This document shows, piece by piece, positions 42,546 to 50,523 of a stretch of 63,669 bases of DNA. A program made the translations under genes and the position numbers. Location: positions 1 through 63,669 of the forward strand of contig CAZYBU010000017.1 of the NCBI GenBank assembly GCA_964645775.1, written 5' to 3'. Position 1 is the first letter of the stretch; each line of letters starts with the position of its first letter. The notes below the pieces were generated by a model, which was not told where the DNA came from, searched no databases, and was given only the letters and a program-made list of their open reading frames with translations. Source of the DNA: CAZYBU01 sp964645775. Lineage in GTDB: Bacteria; Spirochaetota; UBA4802; UBA5550.

Positions 42546-44306
42546 TCAGTGAAATCTGACCAGAAGCAGAGTAAAGTCATCCTTCAAATCATCATCCAGG
42601 GGACTCTTTATGCGCAGGATGTCCAGTTCCTGGATAATATCCTCCAGGTTTTCCGGGCTGTTCATCAATATGGTAACAAGCCGTTCTTCCCCCCGCAGGA
42701 TATCAAGATCTTCTCCTCCCAGGCTCTCAACCACTCCATCTGTGAAGAGGACCAGCATATCGTCCCTGTCAAAAGGAATCGTCTGTTCTTCATATTCCGT
42801 GTCGGGTAAAAGGCCCAGAGCGCGCCCCTTACCTTTCAGGCTTTTCCAGGACCCCGTTTTGCTGTTAAGCAGAAGCTGAGGATTATGCCCGGCGCTGACA
42901 AATGTCACTCTTTTCTCTTCCACGTCCACATAGGCGTAAAAAAGGGTAATGAACATCCCGGATTCTGAATCTTCAAAAATCTTTGAATTTATTTTTTTTA
43001 TGAATGCAGCGGGACTTTTCATCATGGGTCGCTCGGATCGTATCAGGTTACGTGCTGAACCCATGAACACGGCCGCCGGTATACCTTTACCTGAAATGTC
43101 TGCTATTAAAACGCCATAGCTTCCGTCATCGTCCTGGAAGAAATCGTAAAAATCCCCTCCCACGATCCGAGCCGGGGAATACCATGCCTTGAGGGAATGT
43201 CCCTGGACCTCCTCCGGTATACTGGGCAGGGTCCTCTTCTGGATACGGGCCGCGATATCGATCTCACGGTCCAGCATCTTCTGAGCCTCGATTCTCTTCT
43301 GGTTTATCATGTTCTGGTACGATTCGGCCACCTGACTTCCGACGGTTGTCACGAGCCTGAGATCAAAGGATGTAAAGGAATCATCGTTCGACTTTTCCAT
43401 AACACACATAACACCTATGGGAATTCCCTTATTGATGACGGGTACGGCGATAAAATTGGAAGATCGCAGAGTCACTTCATTTTCGCATAGAAGCAGATTC
43501 TGTTCCATCTTTTCCGTTGTGATATAGGGGTCACCCGACCGCAGTATGTCCATTACGACTCCCCTGCAGTTAAGCAGAACACTTTCATCCATCATTTCAT
43601 CAATATTCAAGGTCGCCTCAATCTTCAGGTCTTTTTCTGATCCATATTTCATAGCAATAAAGGCCCGTCGAATCTTAAGAGAATCGGAAAGAGCGCGCAG
43701 AATCCAGCTCTGGATAAAATCGTAGGTCCCGGCCAGGGCGATAGACTGGGAAATATTGTAAAGGGTCTCCAGTTCCAGGACACGCGCGTTCAGGTCATCG
43801 ATGAGCTGCCTGGAGGAGAGAGCAATGGCCGCCTGCTCAGCGATGTACTGGGCCTTCATAAAATCGAGTTCGGAAAAGGAATCCCGGTCGATGGTATTAA
43901 CCACCTCAAGGACACCAACAAGCCTGTCGAACACTGTCATAGGCAGGCAAAGAATATTTCTTGTGGTAAAGGACGATCGCTGATCAATCTCGGAAAAGAA
44001 ATCGGGATGATTCCGGACATCATTGACGATTTCCGCCTTCCCCGATGAAGCTACCTTCCCGGCGATCCCTTTTCCCCTGGGTACTCTCTGGCCGATGAGA
44101 TAATCATCCTCTCCGGCTGAGGTATTGGTAAAAATCAGATCTCCCGTTTCATCATCCGCCAGCAGGATGGAGGATCCTTCGGCCCGGATCATCTCCCGGG
44201 CAACACGAAGTATCTCGGAGAGCAGTTCTTCCCGGTCCATGTGGGAGTTTATGGACCGTATTACGTAATTTACGTATTCAATGTCTATCTTGTAGTCGAT
44301 GATCAA
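42546..44306 (-). CDS. GAF-GAF-SpoIIE serine phosphatase
   Basis: The 586-residue signalling protein has two GAF domains (about 15-170 and 180-335), a short coiled-coil, and a SpoIIE/PP2C-type phosphatase (about 360-586). The metal-binding pattern is complete: RIVGGDFYDFF, ADISGKGIPAA, FVSAGHNPQLLL, LVLFTDGVVES and DDDLKDDFTLLLV. Such proteins typically dephosphorylate anti-sigma-factor antagonists, though no anti-sigma or STAS gene is adjacent. It starts 2 bp after glpX, so it is co-translated with a gluconeogenic enzyme. Confidence 0.93.
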   Translation of the reverse strand: MIIDYKIDIEYVNYVIRSINSHMDREELLSEILRVAREMIRAEGSSILLADDETGDLIFTNTSAGEDDYLIGQRVPRGKGIAGKVASSGKAEIVNDVRNHPDFFSEIDQRSSFTTRNILCLPMTVFDRLVGVLEVVNTIDRDSFSELDFMKAQYIAEQAAIALSSRQLIDDLNARVLELETLYNISQSIALAGTYDFIQSWILRALSDSLKIRRAFIAMKYGSEKDLKIEATLNIDEMMDESVLLNCRGVVMDILRSGDPYITTEKMEQNLLLCENEVTLRSSNFIAVPVINKGIPIGVMCVMEKSNDDSFTSFDLRLVTTVGSQVAESYQNMINQKRIEAQKMLDREIDIAARIQKRTLPSIPEEVQGHSLKAWYSPARIVGGDFYDFFQDDDGSYGVLIADISGKGIPAAVFMGSARNLIRSERPMMKSPAAFIKKINSKIFEDSESGMFITLFYAYVDVEEKRVTFVSAGHNPQLLLNSKTGSWKSLKGKGRALGLLPDTEYEEQTIPFDRDDMLVLFTDGVVESLGGEDLDILRGEERLVTILMNSPENLEDIIQELDILRIKSPLDDDLKDDFTLLLVRFH

Positions 44307-44308
44307 CC

Positions 44309-45259
44309 TCAGAAAATTGGCTTAAAATCAAACCGGTGAGTAGCTTCTATGTAACGGCGGGTATGAGTCTTCTGTCGGAGAACAACAGATTCTGTGGTCG
44401 CTCCTCCATGGATAAAACGGACACCCGGCAAGAGAACACCGTCCGTCACACCGGTAGCGGCAACGATGACATCATCACCCGGAACAAGGTGTTCGATGGT
44501 ATAAACGTCCTCGCCGTTCTTGAGATTGAAATTATCCATCAGTTTCTTTTCTTCCTCTGTCTCGCAGAGAAATCTTCCCTGGAATTCTCCTCCCAGGCAT
44601 TTGAGGGCCGCTGCCGCGATTATACCATCTTTGGCCCATCCTGTACCGATCAATAGATCAATGACATTATTCTCCATGGCCGTGGCAATGGCACCCGAAA
44701 TATCACCGTCACGGATATACTTGATGCGGGCCCCCGCCCGCCGAATATCTTCCACCAGGGAGCTGTTCCATGATCTGTCCAGGACACAGACCGTTACGTC
44801 CTCGATATATTTCTTCTTCGCCCGGGCAATACGCTTGATATTAATGGAAGGCGTCTGATTAACATCAACCATCCCTCTTCCCTGGCTGCCGGTTGCGATT
44901 TTATACATTAGAAGGGGAGGAACCTGAATCATGCAACCGGTGGTTCCCATGGCCACAAAGGAAGCGGCATTTGAACTTCCTCTGGCGCAGGTTTCCTTCC
45001 CATCCAGTGGTTTCAGGGCAAGATCGATCATCTCGCCTTCACCCGATCCCAGGCTATTCCCGTCCTGTATGGGACTATCTTCGTTGTCAGCCCCGGCCAC
45101 GATCACACCCTGAAAATCTACCTGATCAAATACATTGAGCATCGCCTCCATGGCTGACTCGTACGCTATCTCAGGGTCTCCCTTTCCCATGGAACGGGCC
45201 GCGTACAGGGCTGCCGCTTCAGTTAATCGCACGGATTCCAGGGTCAGACTTCGATTCAT
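44309..45259 (-). CDS. glpX: Class II fructose-1,6-bisphosphatase
   Basis: GlpX hydrolyses fructose 1,6-bisphosphate in gluconeogenesis. About 316 residues: MNRSLTLESVRLTEAAALYA at the start, the metal/phosphate site GADNEDSPIQDGN (normally DGPID-like), GTGWAKDGIIAAAALKCLGG, and HGGATTESVVL. I take ATG 45259 as the start because it aligns with GlpX family starts; an in-frame TTG at 45319 would add 20 residues. No ribosome binding site is visible. A TTGATT/TATATA pair lies just upstream, which could give a nearly leaderless transcript. Confidence 0.9.
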   Translation of the reverse strand: MNRSLTLESVRLTEAAALYAARSMGKGDPEIAYESAMEAMLNVFDQVDFQGVIVAGADNEDSPIQDGNSLGSGEGEMIDLALKPLDGKETCARGSSNAASFVAMGTTGCMIQVPPLLMYKIATGSQGRGMVDVNQTPSINIKRIARAKKKYIEDVTVCVLDRSWNSSLVEDIRRAGARIKYIRDGDISGAIATAMENNVIDLLIGTGWAKDGIIAAAALKCLGGEFQGRFLCETEEEKKLMDNFNLKNGEDVYTIEHLVPGDDVIVAATGVTDGVLLPGVRFIHGGATTESVVLRQKTHTRRYIEATHRFDFKPIF

Positions 45260-45394
45260 ATCTAATATATACAATAGATGGATGAAAGGAATCAAGACTT
45301 TTTCAATATCCTTTAACAACTTGCTTTCGATTATTTTATTGACCCTTCAGGCAGGGGAGGTTAGAAATGTGACATAATTGCAGGAGTGCCCAAA

Positions 45395-47632
45395 TTGGTC
45401 CAGACCATTATAGTTATTGGCGGCGGCCTTCTTCAGCTGCCGGTCATACTTCAGGCAAAGAAAATGGGACTTCAGGTGATCGTCACGGATTACAACCCGG
45501 AAGCGATCGGAATGAAGGACGCAGATATTCCCATCGTCATGAGCACACGTGACATCGAAGGTTCTGTTCGCGTTGCCCGCATCCAGAACCAGGTTACCCC
45601 TATCTTCGCGGTCCTGACCGTTGGGACCGACGCGTCGATGACTGTTGCCGCAGTTGCCAGCGCCCTTAACCTTCCCGGAATCAAGTTCGACGACGCGGAG
45701 GCCGCCACGAATAAGATCAAGATGCGGCAGAGATTCCTTGAGCACGGTGTCCCCTCCCCTCCCTTTATACCAGTCTGGTCCCTCAAGGAGGCCAAGGAAG
45801 CTTTCAGAAACCTAAAGGCCCCACTTGTCATCAAACCGGCGGACAACATGGGCGCCCGGGGTGTCATCCGTGTGGATGACCGTAATGAGCTACCGGACGC
45901 ATTCCGGTTCGCGAAGAACGCCTCTCCCAGCGGTGAACTGATTATTGAAGAGTTCATGGAAGGACCCGAGCTCTCCATAGATTCCATCATCTATAACAAC
46001 GAAATAACCATCACCGGCGTGGCGGACAGGATTATCGAGTTTCCGCCTTATTTCATCGAAACCGGCCACAATATGCCTTCAGCCAAAACACCGGACCTGA
46101 TCATTGACGCGTGCAGGGTTATGCGACAAGGTATCGAGGCTCTGGGAATCAACATTGGCGCAGCCAAGGGTGACATCAAGCTCACTCCGGAAGGGCCCAT
46201 GATCGGGGAGCTGGCGGCCCGTCTATCCGGCGGGTTCATGTCCGCCTATACCTACCCGCTCCATTCGGGGGTCAATCTCATGAGGGCCGTCATTGAAGTC
46301 GCTCTGGGAGAAGAACCGGGAAACCTTGAACCGGTCCAGGATCGGGTGGCGGTGGAACGTGCCGTCTTCGCGAAACCGGGAATCATAAACCGCATTACGG
46401 GTCTGGAGGAGGCACTTGCCGTTCCCGGTATTGATGAGATATTTCTGAACCTGCAGCCGGGTGACCGGGTCGTTGAACCCAGGTCAAATGTAGACAAGGC
46501 AGGCCACATCATCGCCTCCGGGAACTCCCTGGAAGAAGTGGAAACAGCTGTCCGTACGTGCAAAGAACGCCTCAGGATAGATGTACTGGAAGAGACTGAA
46601 CTCTCCATGGAATCGATTCGCCTGGCAGCACGAGAAAAACTTCAAAAAGTCTGTTACGCCTGTGACTTCTGTGATGGTCTTCGCTGTCCTACGGGTGTTC
46701 CGGGTATGGGTGGCATCGGAACAGGTGATTCTTTTCGCCGCAATATTCAGGCCCTGCACAACTTTCGTATCGTCACAAGGCTTATCCACAATGTCCATGA
46801 ACCGGACACCCGCACAACCTTCTTTGAACGAACTCTATCCCTTCCCGTGCTGATCGCCCCTGTCACCGGTTCCGTCACAAATATGGGCGGCGCCATCGAG
46901 GAACTTGAATATAACCGGGCCGTGGTCAGAGGGAGCCTTAACGCCGGAAGCATCACGTTCGTGGGTGACGGTGCCTCTCCGGAAAAATATAAAATCGGAC
47001 TTCAGGCTCTCTCTGAATGCGGAGGCGAGGCCATTCCAATTTTCAAGCCCAGAGCTGATAACGGAGAGATCATAAAGCGTATCCACGCCGCTGAGGAAGC
47101 TGGCGCCCTGGCTGTCGGTATTGACATTGACGCCATAGTTTTTAAGACCATGGCCATGAAGCAACAGGCTGTCGCGGCCCGAAACCTGAATGACCTTAAG
47201 AAGCTGGTATCTTCCACATCCCTCCCTTTTATTCTGAAAGGAATATTAAATCCAGAAGATGCCCGTCTCGCTGTGGAGGCAGGAGCAAAAGGAATCATTA
47301 TATCAAATCACGGGGGACGGGTCCTCGATGGGATGGCCGGAAGCATGGATGTCCTTGAGTCCATTGTGGACGAAGTGCGGGGAGAAATTACAATTCTTAT
47401 AGACGGTGGGTTCCGCTCGGGAACTGATATCGTCAAAGCCCTGGCCCTGGGCGCGGATCTTGTCTGCATAGGCCGACCTGTTGCCATAGCGGCTGTAGGT
47501 ATGGGCACAAACGGCGTCTCTTTTTACCTGCAACACCTTAAAGAAGACCTTCGGAGGACCATGATCCTCACCGGTTTCCAGGACATACCTTCAATCGACG
47601 GCTCAATCATCCGCAGGTTGAATCAGAGCTGA
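45395..47632 (+). CDS. ATP-grasp domain fused to FMN-dependent alpha-hydroxy-acid dehydrogenase
   Basis: About 745 residues. I take TTG 45395 because AGGAG ends 8 bases upstream; the GTG at 45386 overlaps that AGGAG. Residues about 1-100 form a Rossmann-like preATP-grasp domain (IIVIGGGLLQLPVI). 100-300 is ATP-grasp: PLVIKPADNMGARGV, IIEEFMEGPELSIDS, GDIKLTPEGPMIGELAARLSGG. 300-400 is the C-terminal lid. A four-Cys motif follows (Cys420, 423, 426, 431) and leads into PTGVPGMGGIGTG. The last 300 residues are an FMN TIM barrel (ILKGILNPEDARLAVEAGAK, NHGGRVLDG with His639, IDGGFRSGTDIVKAL). The combination suggests an ATP-dependent ligase paired with a hydroxy-acid oxidising activity; the product is unknown. 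Confidence 0.85.
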   Translation: MVQTIIVIGGGLLQLPVILQAKKMGLQVIVTDYNPEAIGMKDADIPIVMSTRDIEGSVRVARIQNQVTPIFAVLTVGTDASMTVAAVASALNLPGIKFDDAEAATNKIKMRQRFLEHGVPSPPFIPVWSLKEAKEAFRNLKAPLVIKPADNMGARGVIRVDDRNELPDAFRFAKNASPSGELIIEEFMEGPELSIDSIIYNNEITITGVADRIIEFPPYFIETGHNMPSAKTPDLIIDACRVMRQGIEALGINIGAAKGDIKLTPEGPMIGELAARLSGGFMSAYTYPLHSGVNLMRAVIEVALGEEPGNLEPVQDRVAVERAVFAKPGIINRITGLEEALAVPGIDEIFLNLQPGDRVVEPRSNVDKAGHIIASGNSLEEVETAVRTCKERLRIDVLEETELSMESIRLAAREKLQKVCYACDFCDGLRCPTGVPGMGGIGTGDSFRRNIQALHNFRIVTRLIHNVHEPDTRTTFFERTLSLPVLIAPVTGSVTNMGGAIEELEYNRAVVRGSLNAGSITFVGDGASPEKYKIGLQALSECGGEAIPIFKPRADNGEIIKRIHAAEEAGALAVGIDIDAIVFKTMAMKQQAVAARNLNDLKKLVSSTSLPFILKGILNPEDARLAVEAGAKGIIISNHGGRVLDGMAGSMDVLESIVDEVRGEITILIDGGFRSGTDIVKALALGADLVCIGRPVAIAAVGMGTNGVSFYLQHLKEDLRRTMILTGFQDIPSIDGSIIRRLNQS

Positions 47633-47643
47633 AAAAGTATCTT

Positions 47644-48261
47644 CTAATATCGCCTGAAAAGGGCGGCCATCTTGCCCAGTATAGTTACATCCCATCCCTC
47701 TATGTCAGAGTATGAGGGATTGTAGGCCACAAGCCGAACCCGGTCTTTCTCCATTTTAAATTCTTTCAGGGTCGCTTCTTCATCTATCATGGCTGCAACG
47801 ATATCTCCATTGTCCGCGACAGGTTGCTGACGTATAACAGCTATGTCTCCCTCAAAGATACCGCCATCCTCCATGGAATCTCCTTTAACTTTCAGGGCAA
47901 AGAAGGTTCCGGATCCGAAAGCGGATTTAGGAAAACTCAGATAATCTTCTATGTTCTCCGCTGCCAGTATTGGACCACCTGCCGCGATACTGCCCACCAG
48001 GGGAATGCTGATGCCTTCAGCCTGTTCCTCTTCCAGTAACTCATCCTGAAGTACTACAATAGCACGAGACTTGTTCTGTTCCGTGCGGATGTATCTCTTC
48101 TTTTCAATGGCCTTGACATGATCATAAGCCCCTTTTACCGTAATCCCGAAATTGTCTCCTATCTCCCGTACCGTTGGCGGATAGCCGTTTTCATGGATTC
48201 GATTTTTGATATAATCAAGGATAGCCTGCTGCTTTTCGGTTAGCTTTTTTTCTCCGGTCAT
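47644..48261 (-). CDS. lexA: LexA repressor
   Basis: LexA represses the SOS regulon and self-cleaves when RecA is activated. The start is ATG 48261, with GGAGG just upstream; upstream in-frame codons exist but lack a binding site. About 205 residues. N-terminal winged helix: KQQAILDYIKNRIHENGYPP, TVREIGDNFGIT. The C-terminal S24 domain has the scissile Ala94-Gly95 (GSIAAGGPI), Ser129 (GDSMEDGG) and Lys166 (EATLKEF). Spacing of these three (35 and 37 residues) equals E. coli LexA. Its promoter carries a dyad that may be the autoregulatory site. Confidence 0.95.
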   Translation of the reverse strand: MTGEKKLTEKQQAILDYIKNRIHENGYPPTVREIGDNFGITVKGAYDHVKAIEKKRYIRTEQNKSRAIVVLQDELLEEEQAEGISIPLVGSIAAGGPILAAENIEDYLSFPKSAFGSGTFFALKVKGDSMEDGGIFEGDIAVIRQQPVADNGDIVAAMIDEEATLKEFKMEKDRVRLVAYNPSYSDIEGWDVTILGKMAALFRRY

Positions 48262-48282
48262 GGCTCCTCCGTATATACATAC

Positions 48283-48314
48283 ACACAAATATACTTAACA
48301 TAAGTTTGTGTCAA
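48283..48314 (-). promoter_or_regulatory. Candidate lexA promoter with overlapping dyad operator
   Basis: On the minus strand TTGACA (48309-48314) and TATATT (48288-48293) sit 15 bp apart in front of lexA. An inverted repeat ACACAAA-N15-TTTGTGT spans 48283-48311 and an inner dyad ACTTA-ACA-TAAGT lies at 48293-48305. The dyads cover both promoter elements, as expected for repression by LexA. The motif does not equal the E. coli or Bacillus LexA box; the TTTG/CAAA half-sites recall the Leptospira type. The operator role is an inference. Confidence 0.5.
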
Positions 48315-48429
48315 TACATTTTTCGGAATACTTTGTCAAAATCTTAAAATTGTTTCAGCGCATGATAGCAAATTCAAATTGATTTTTATGAAATTATCCG
48401 GCAAGAGGACATCAGGGTAATTACATACA

Positions 48430-49254
48430 ATGAAAATCGAGTCACTGTACAAAATTCTTGATGCCACGGAGGATGCGTCGGACGCCCAGATCACGAGCAG
48501 CTACAAAAGACTTGCCCTGAGGTACCATCCTGACCGGAACCCGGAAAGGCTTGAATGGGCTCATAAAAAGATGTCGGAACTGAACCACGCTTACCGCGTC
48601 CTCCTGGATCATCGCTTCTCGACCCGGGGCAGGGACAAGTCCCTGCGAGCAGATCGCAAAGATGAAGAGAAACCCTCGCAAAAGAGGGAAGTGGACCGTC
48701 AGGAACTGATCGACAGCTTCGTAAAAATCCGGGAAAGAGCCAAGGACAGTCTCTACAAATTTTTCCAATACCGGCTCCATCGTACCTCTATACGGGACAT
48801 GGAAGAGAACCAGCCCCGGTTTAACGCGGTCGTGGACCGTCTCCGCTCCTCCTATCACAGCATTCAGGCCCTTCGTAGCATGACAACAGACGGCGAACTC
48901 ATTGAGCATTTTGATGTCTTTTCAGAAATGATCTATAATTTTTACCGCTCTTCAGAATGCCTGGACATTCTCGATTCGATTGAGAACCTGGAGGAGATCG
49001 AAGCCTACCGGCACTACAGAGACGGGGACGAGAAACTCCATCTGGCCCAGCAGGAACTGTTCTTTGATCGCCATAACAGGGGTACTTTTATACGGGAACC
49101 CATTGTCCGGATGATGGCAGAGGCCCAAACCATACTTGAAAAGGGAAAAAATCGCTTTCCTGATTCCAACTGGATAATAGAGACAACCATAAAACTGGAA
49201 TACATTTATTCTTTGAAAAAGTATCTTTCCCTCTTCTTTACGGAGGACGCCTGA
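48430..49254 (+). CDS. J-domain (DnaJ-like) protein
   Basis: The 274-residue protein opens with a J domain (about 1-70) with the HPD motif in LALRYHPDRNPERLEWA, needed to stimulate Hsp70 ATPase. The rest is a charged helical region with no zinc finger or Gly/Phe segment, so it is not a canonical DnaJ co-chaperone but a J-protein with its own C-terminal domain. It is divergent from lexA and followed 54 bp later by a secreted protein. The partner DnaK is not in the window. Confidence 0.9.
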   Translation: MKIESLYKILDATEDASDAQITSSYKRLALRYHPDRNPERLEWAHKKMSELNHAYRVLLDHRFSTRGRDKSLRADRKDEEKPSQKREVDRQELIDSFVKIRERAKDSLYKFFQYRLHRTSIRDMEENQPRFNAVVDRLRSSYHSIQALRSMTTDGELIEHFDVFSEMIYNFYRSSECLDILDSIENLEEIEAYRHYRDGDEKLHLAQQELFFDRHNRGTFIREPIVRMMAEAQTILEKGKNRFPDSNWIIETTIKLEYIYSLKKYLSLFFTEDA

Positions 49255-49308
49255 CTTCGTTTAGAACCAGACTCCTTCCGCCGATAATCTCCTGTAGAGA
49301 GGTTTTCC

Positions 49309-49986
49309 ATGAGAACAAGACACATCCTGCCAATATTACTATTCCTTTTCACCGTACCCCTCTTCTCCGAGGATTACCAGTTCCAGTACTTCAGCGACCC
49401 TGAGAGCAGGGAGAAGTACGTTCCCTTTTCCGATTACATCCCCAGGAACCGTCTCCACTACAAGACCGTGCCCCACTACCTGGAGGACTTCTATCTTCTC
49501 TACAGCATGAAACAGCACTACGGATACAATCATCTTCACAAGAACATCGCTATTTTACAAACAGCCCTGCAAAAACGATTCCGCCATCCCTCCCGGGCTC
49601 TCGTCAAAGTAGAGACCGAGAAGGAGTACCTGAAGTACAGGAGGATCCTCTTCATGCATATCAATCTTCTTATCATGCGAAATCACCTGAAACTGGGGGC
49701 AAGATACGATATGCGCAAGGTCCGCTTCTATAACGAGTCCTGGAAAAAGGAGATCCTCGACAGTTTCAAAACAGCGGAAAGCTACTACCGGGATGCCCTG
49801 CCCTACTGGGAAAAGGCCCGTGAGTACGCTCACCAGGCCTCGGAGATACGCGTGACGACGGAGCTGGGTACGATGGAATCGGAACGGTATTCTATCATAA
49901 CAGGTGATCTGGATTACGAGAAGATTATAAATACCTATCTCGACCGGCTGGGAAAGAAGCGAGAGCAGCTTCAATCAATGCAATAA
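49309..49986 (+). CDS. Secreted hypothetical protein
   Basis: A 225-residue protein with a clear signal peptide (about 1-20, ILPILLFLFTVPLFSE). The mature part is helical, rich in Tyr, Arg and His (YLEDFYLLYSMKQHYGYNHLHKN), with a central hydrophobic segment (FMHINLLIMRNHLKLGA). A GGTTTTCC precedes the ATG weakly. No family is recognised. It is in an apparent operon with the J-domain gene upstream and the YdjM-like gene 18 bp downstream. Confidence 0.75.
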   Translation: MRTRHILPILLFLFTVPLFSEDYQFQYFSDPESREKYVPFSDYIPRNRLHYKTVPHYLEDFYLLYSMKQHYGYNHLHKNIAILQTALQKRFRHPSRALVKVETEKEYLKYRRILFMHINLLIMRNHLKLGARYDMRKVRFYNESWKKEILDSFKTAESYYRDALPYWEKAREYAHQASEIRVTTELGTMESERYSIITGDLDYEKIINTYLDRLGKKREQLQSMQ

Positions 49987-50004
49987 AGGTATAAGGATAG
50001 AACA

Positions 50005-50523
50005 ATGCCTGAACCAGTAACCCATCTCAGTATCGCCGCTGTTATCGGCCGGCACTCTGTCAGCAGATACATGCCTCTCTTTTTACTGTCAACCCTCACT
50101 CCTGATATCGACGGGCTGCTGGCCTTTATCTATATTTTCATGACTAATCCCTGGGGTACGACCATGGCGGAGGGAGCGCGAATATATACTCTCTTTCATC
50201 CATCCTTCTCCTCGTCCCTTTTCTTTGTTCCTGTCTTTGCCCTGGTGGTGCTGGGAGGATTCCGCCTTTACAAGCCTGAATGGACACCAGAAAGTTTCTG
50301 GAAAGGATACCTCATCGTACTCTCCGCCATCCTTGTCCATCTGGGCCTGGACATGCTCATGACCGGGAACCGTCCATTCTGGCCCCTTCCCATTGAGGCG
50401 GGCCTGGGGATTATTCCCTACACCAGGCTGGGAGCGATACTTCCCCCGATCACAGGTCTTCTTTTACTGGGACTGGACCTTCTTATCTTCCGTAGCGCCG
50501 GGAAAAGGACAAAACCTGATTAA
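50005..50523 (+). CDS. YdjM-like membrane-bound metal-dependent hydrolase family protein
   Basis: The 172-residue membrane protein has about four hydrophobic helices and the family's histidine/aspartate motifs: PVTHLSIAAV, LTPDIDGLLAF, LFHPSFSSSLFF and HLGLDMLMTGN. This matches the DUF457/YdjM group (in E. coli a LexA-controlled membrane protein). Its activity is unproven. AAGGATAG lies upstream of the ATG. It shares TTAA with the convergent CrtI-like gene: both stop codons are read from the same four bases. Confidence 0.82.
   Translation: MPEPVTHLSIAAVIGRHSVSRYMPLFLLSTLTPDIDGLLAFIYIFMTNPWGTTMAEGARIYTLFHPSFSSSLFFVPVFALVVLGGFRLYKPEWTPESFWKGYLIVLSAILVHLGLDMLMTGNRPFWPLPIEAGLGIIPYTRLGAILPPITGLLLLGLDLLIFRSAGKRTKPD

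Noticed and set aside
45395..47632. Two adjacent genes misjoined
   Set aside because: The frame is continuous through the junction and the linking Cys motif belongs to the FMN-domain family, so a real fusion is more likely.
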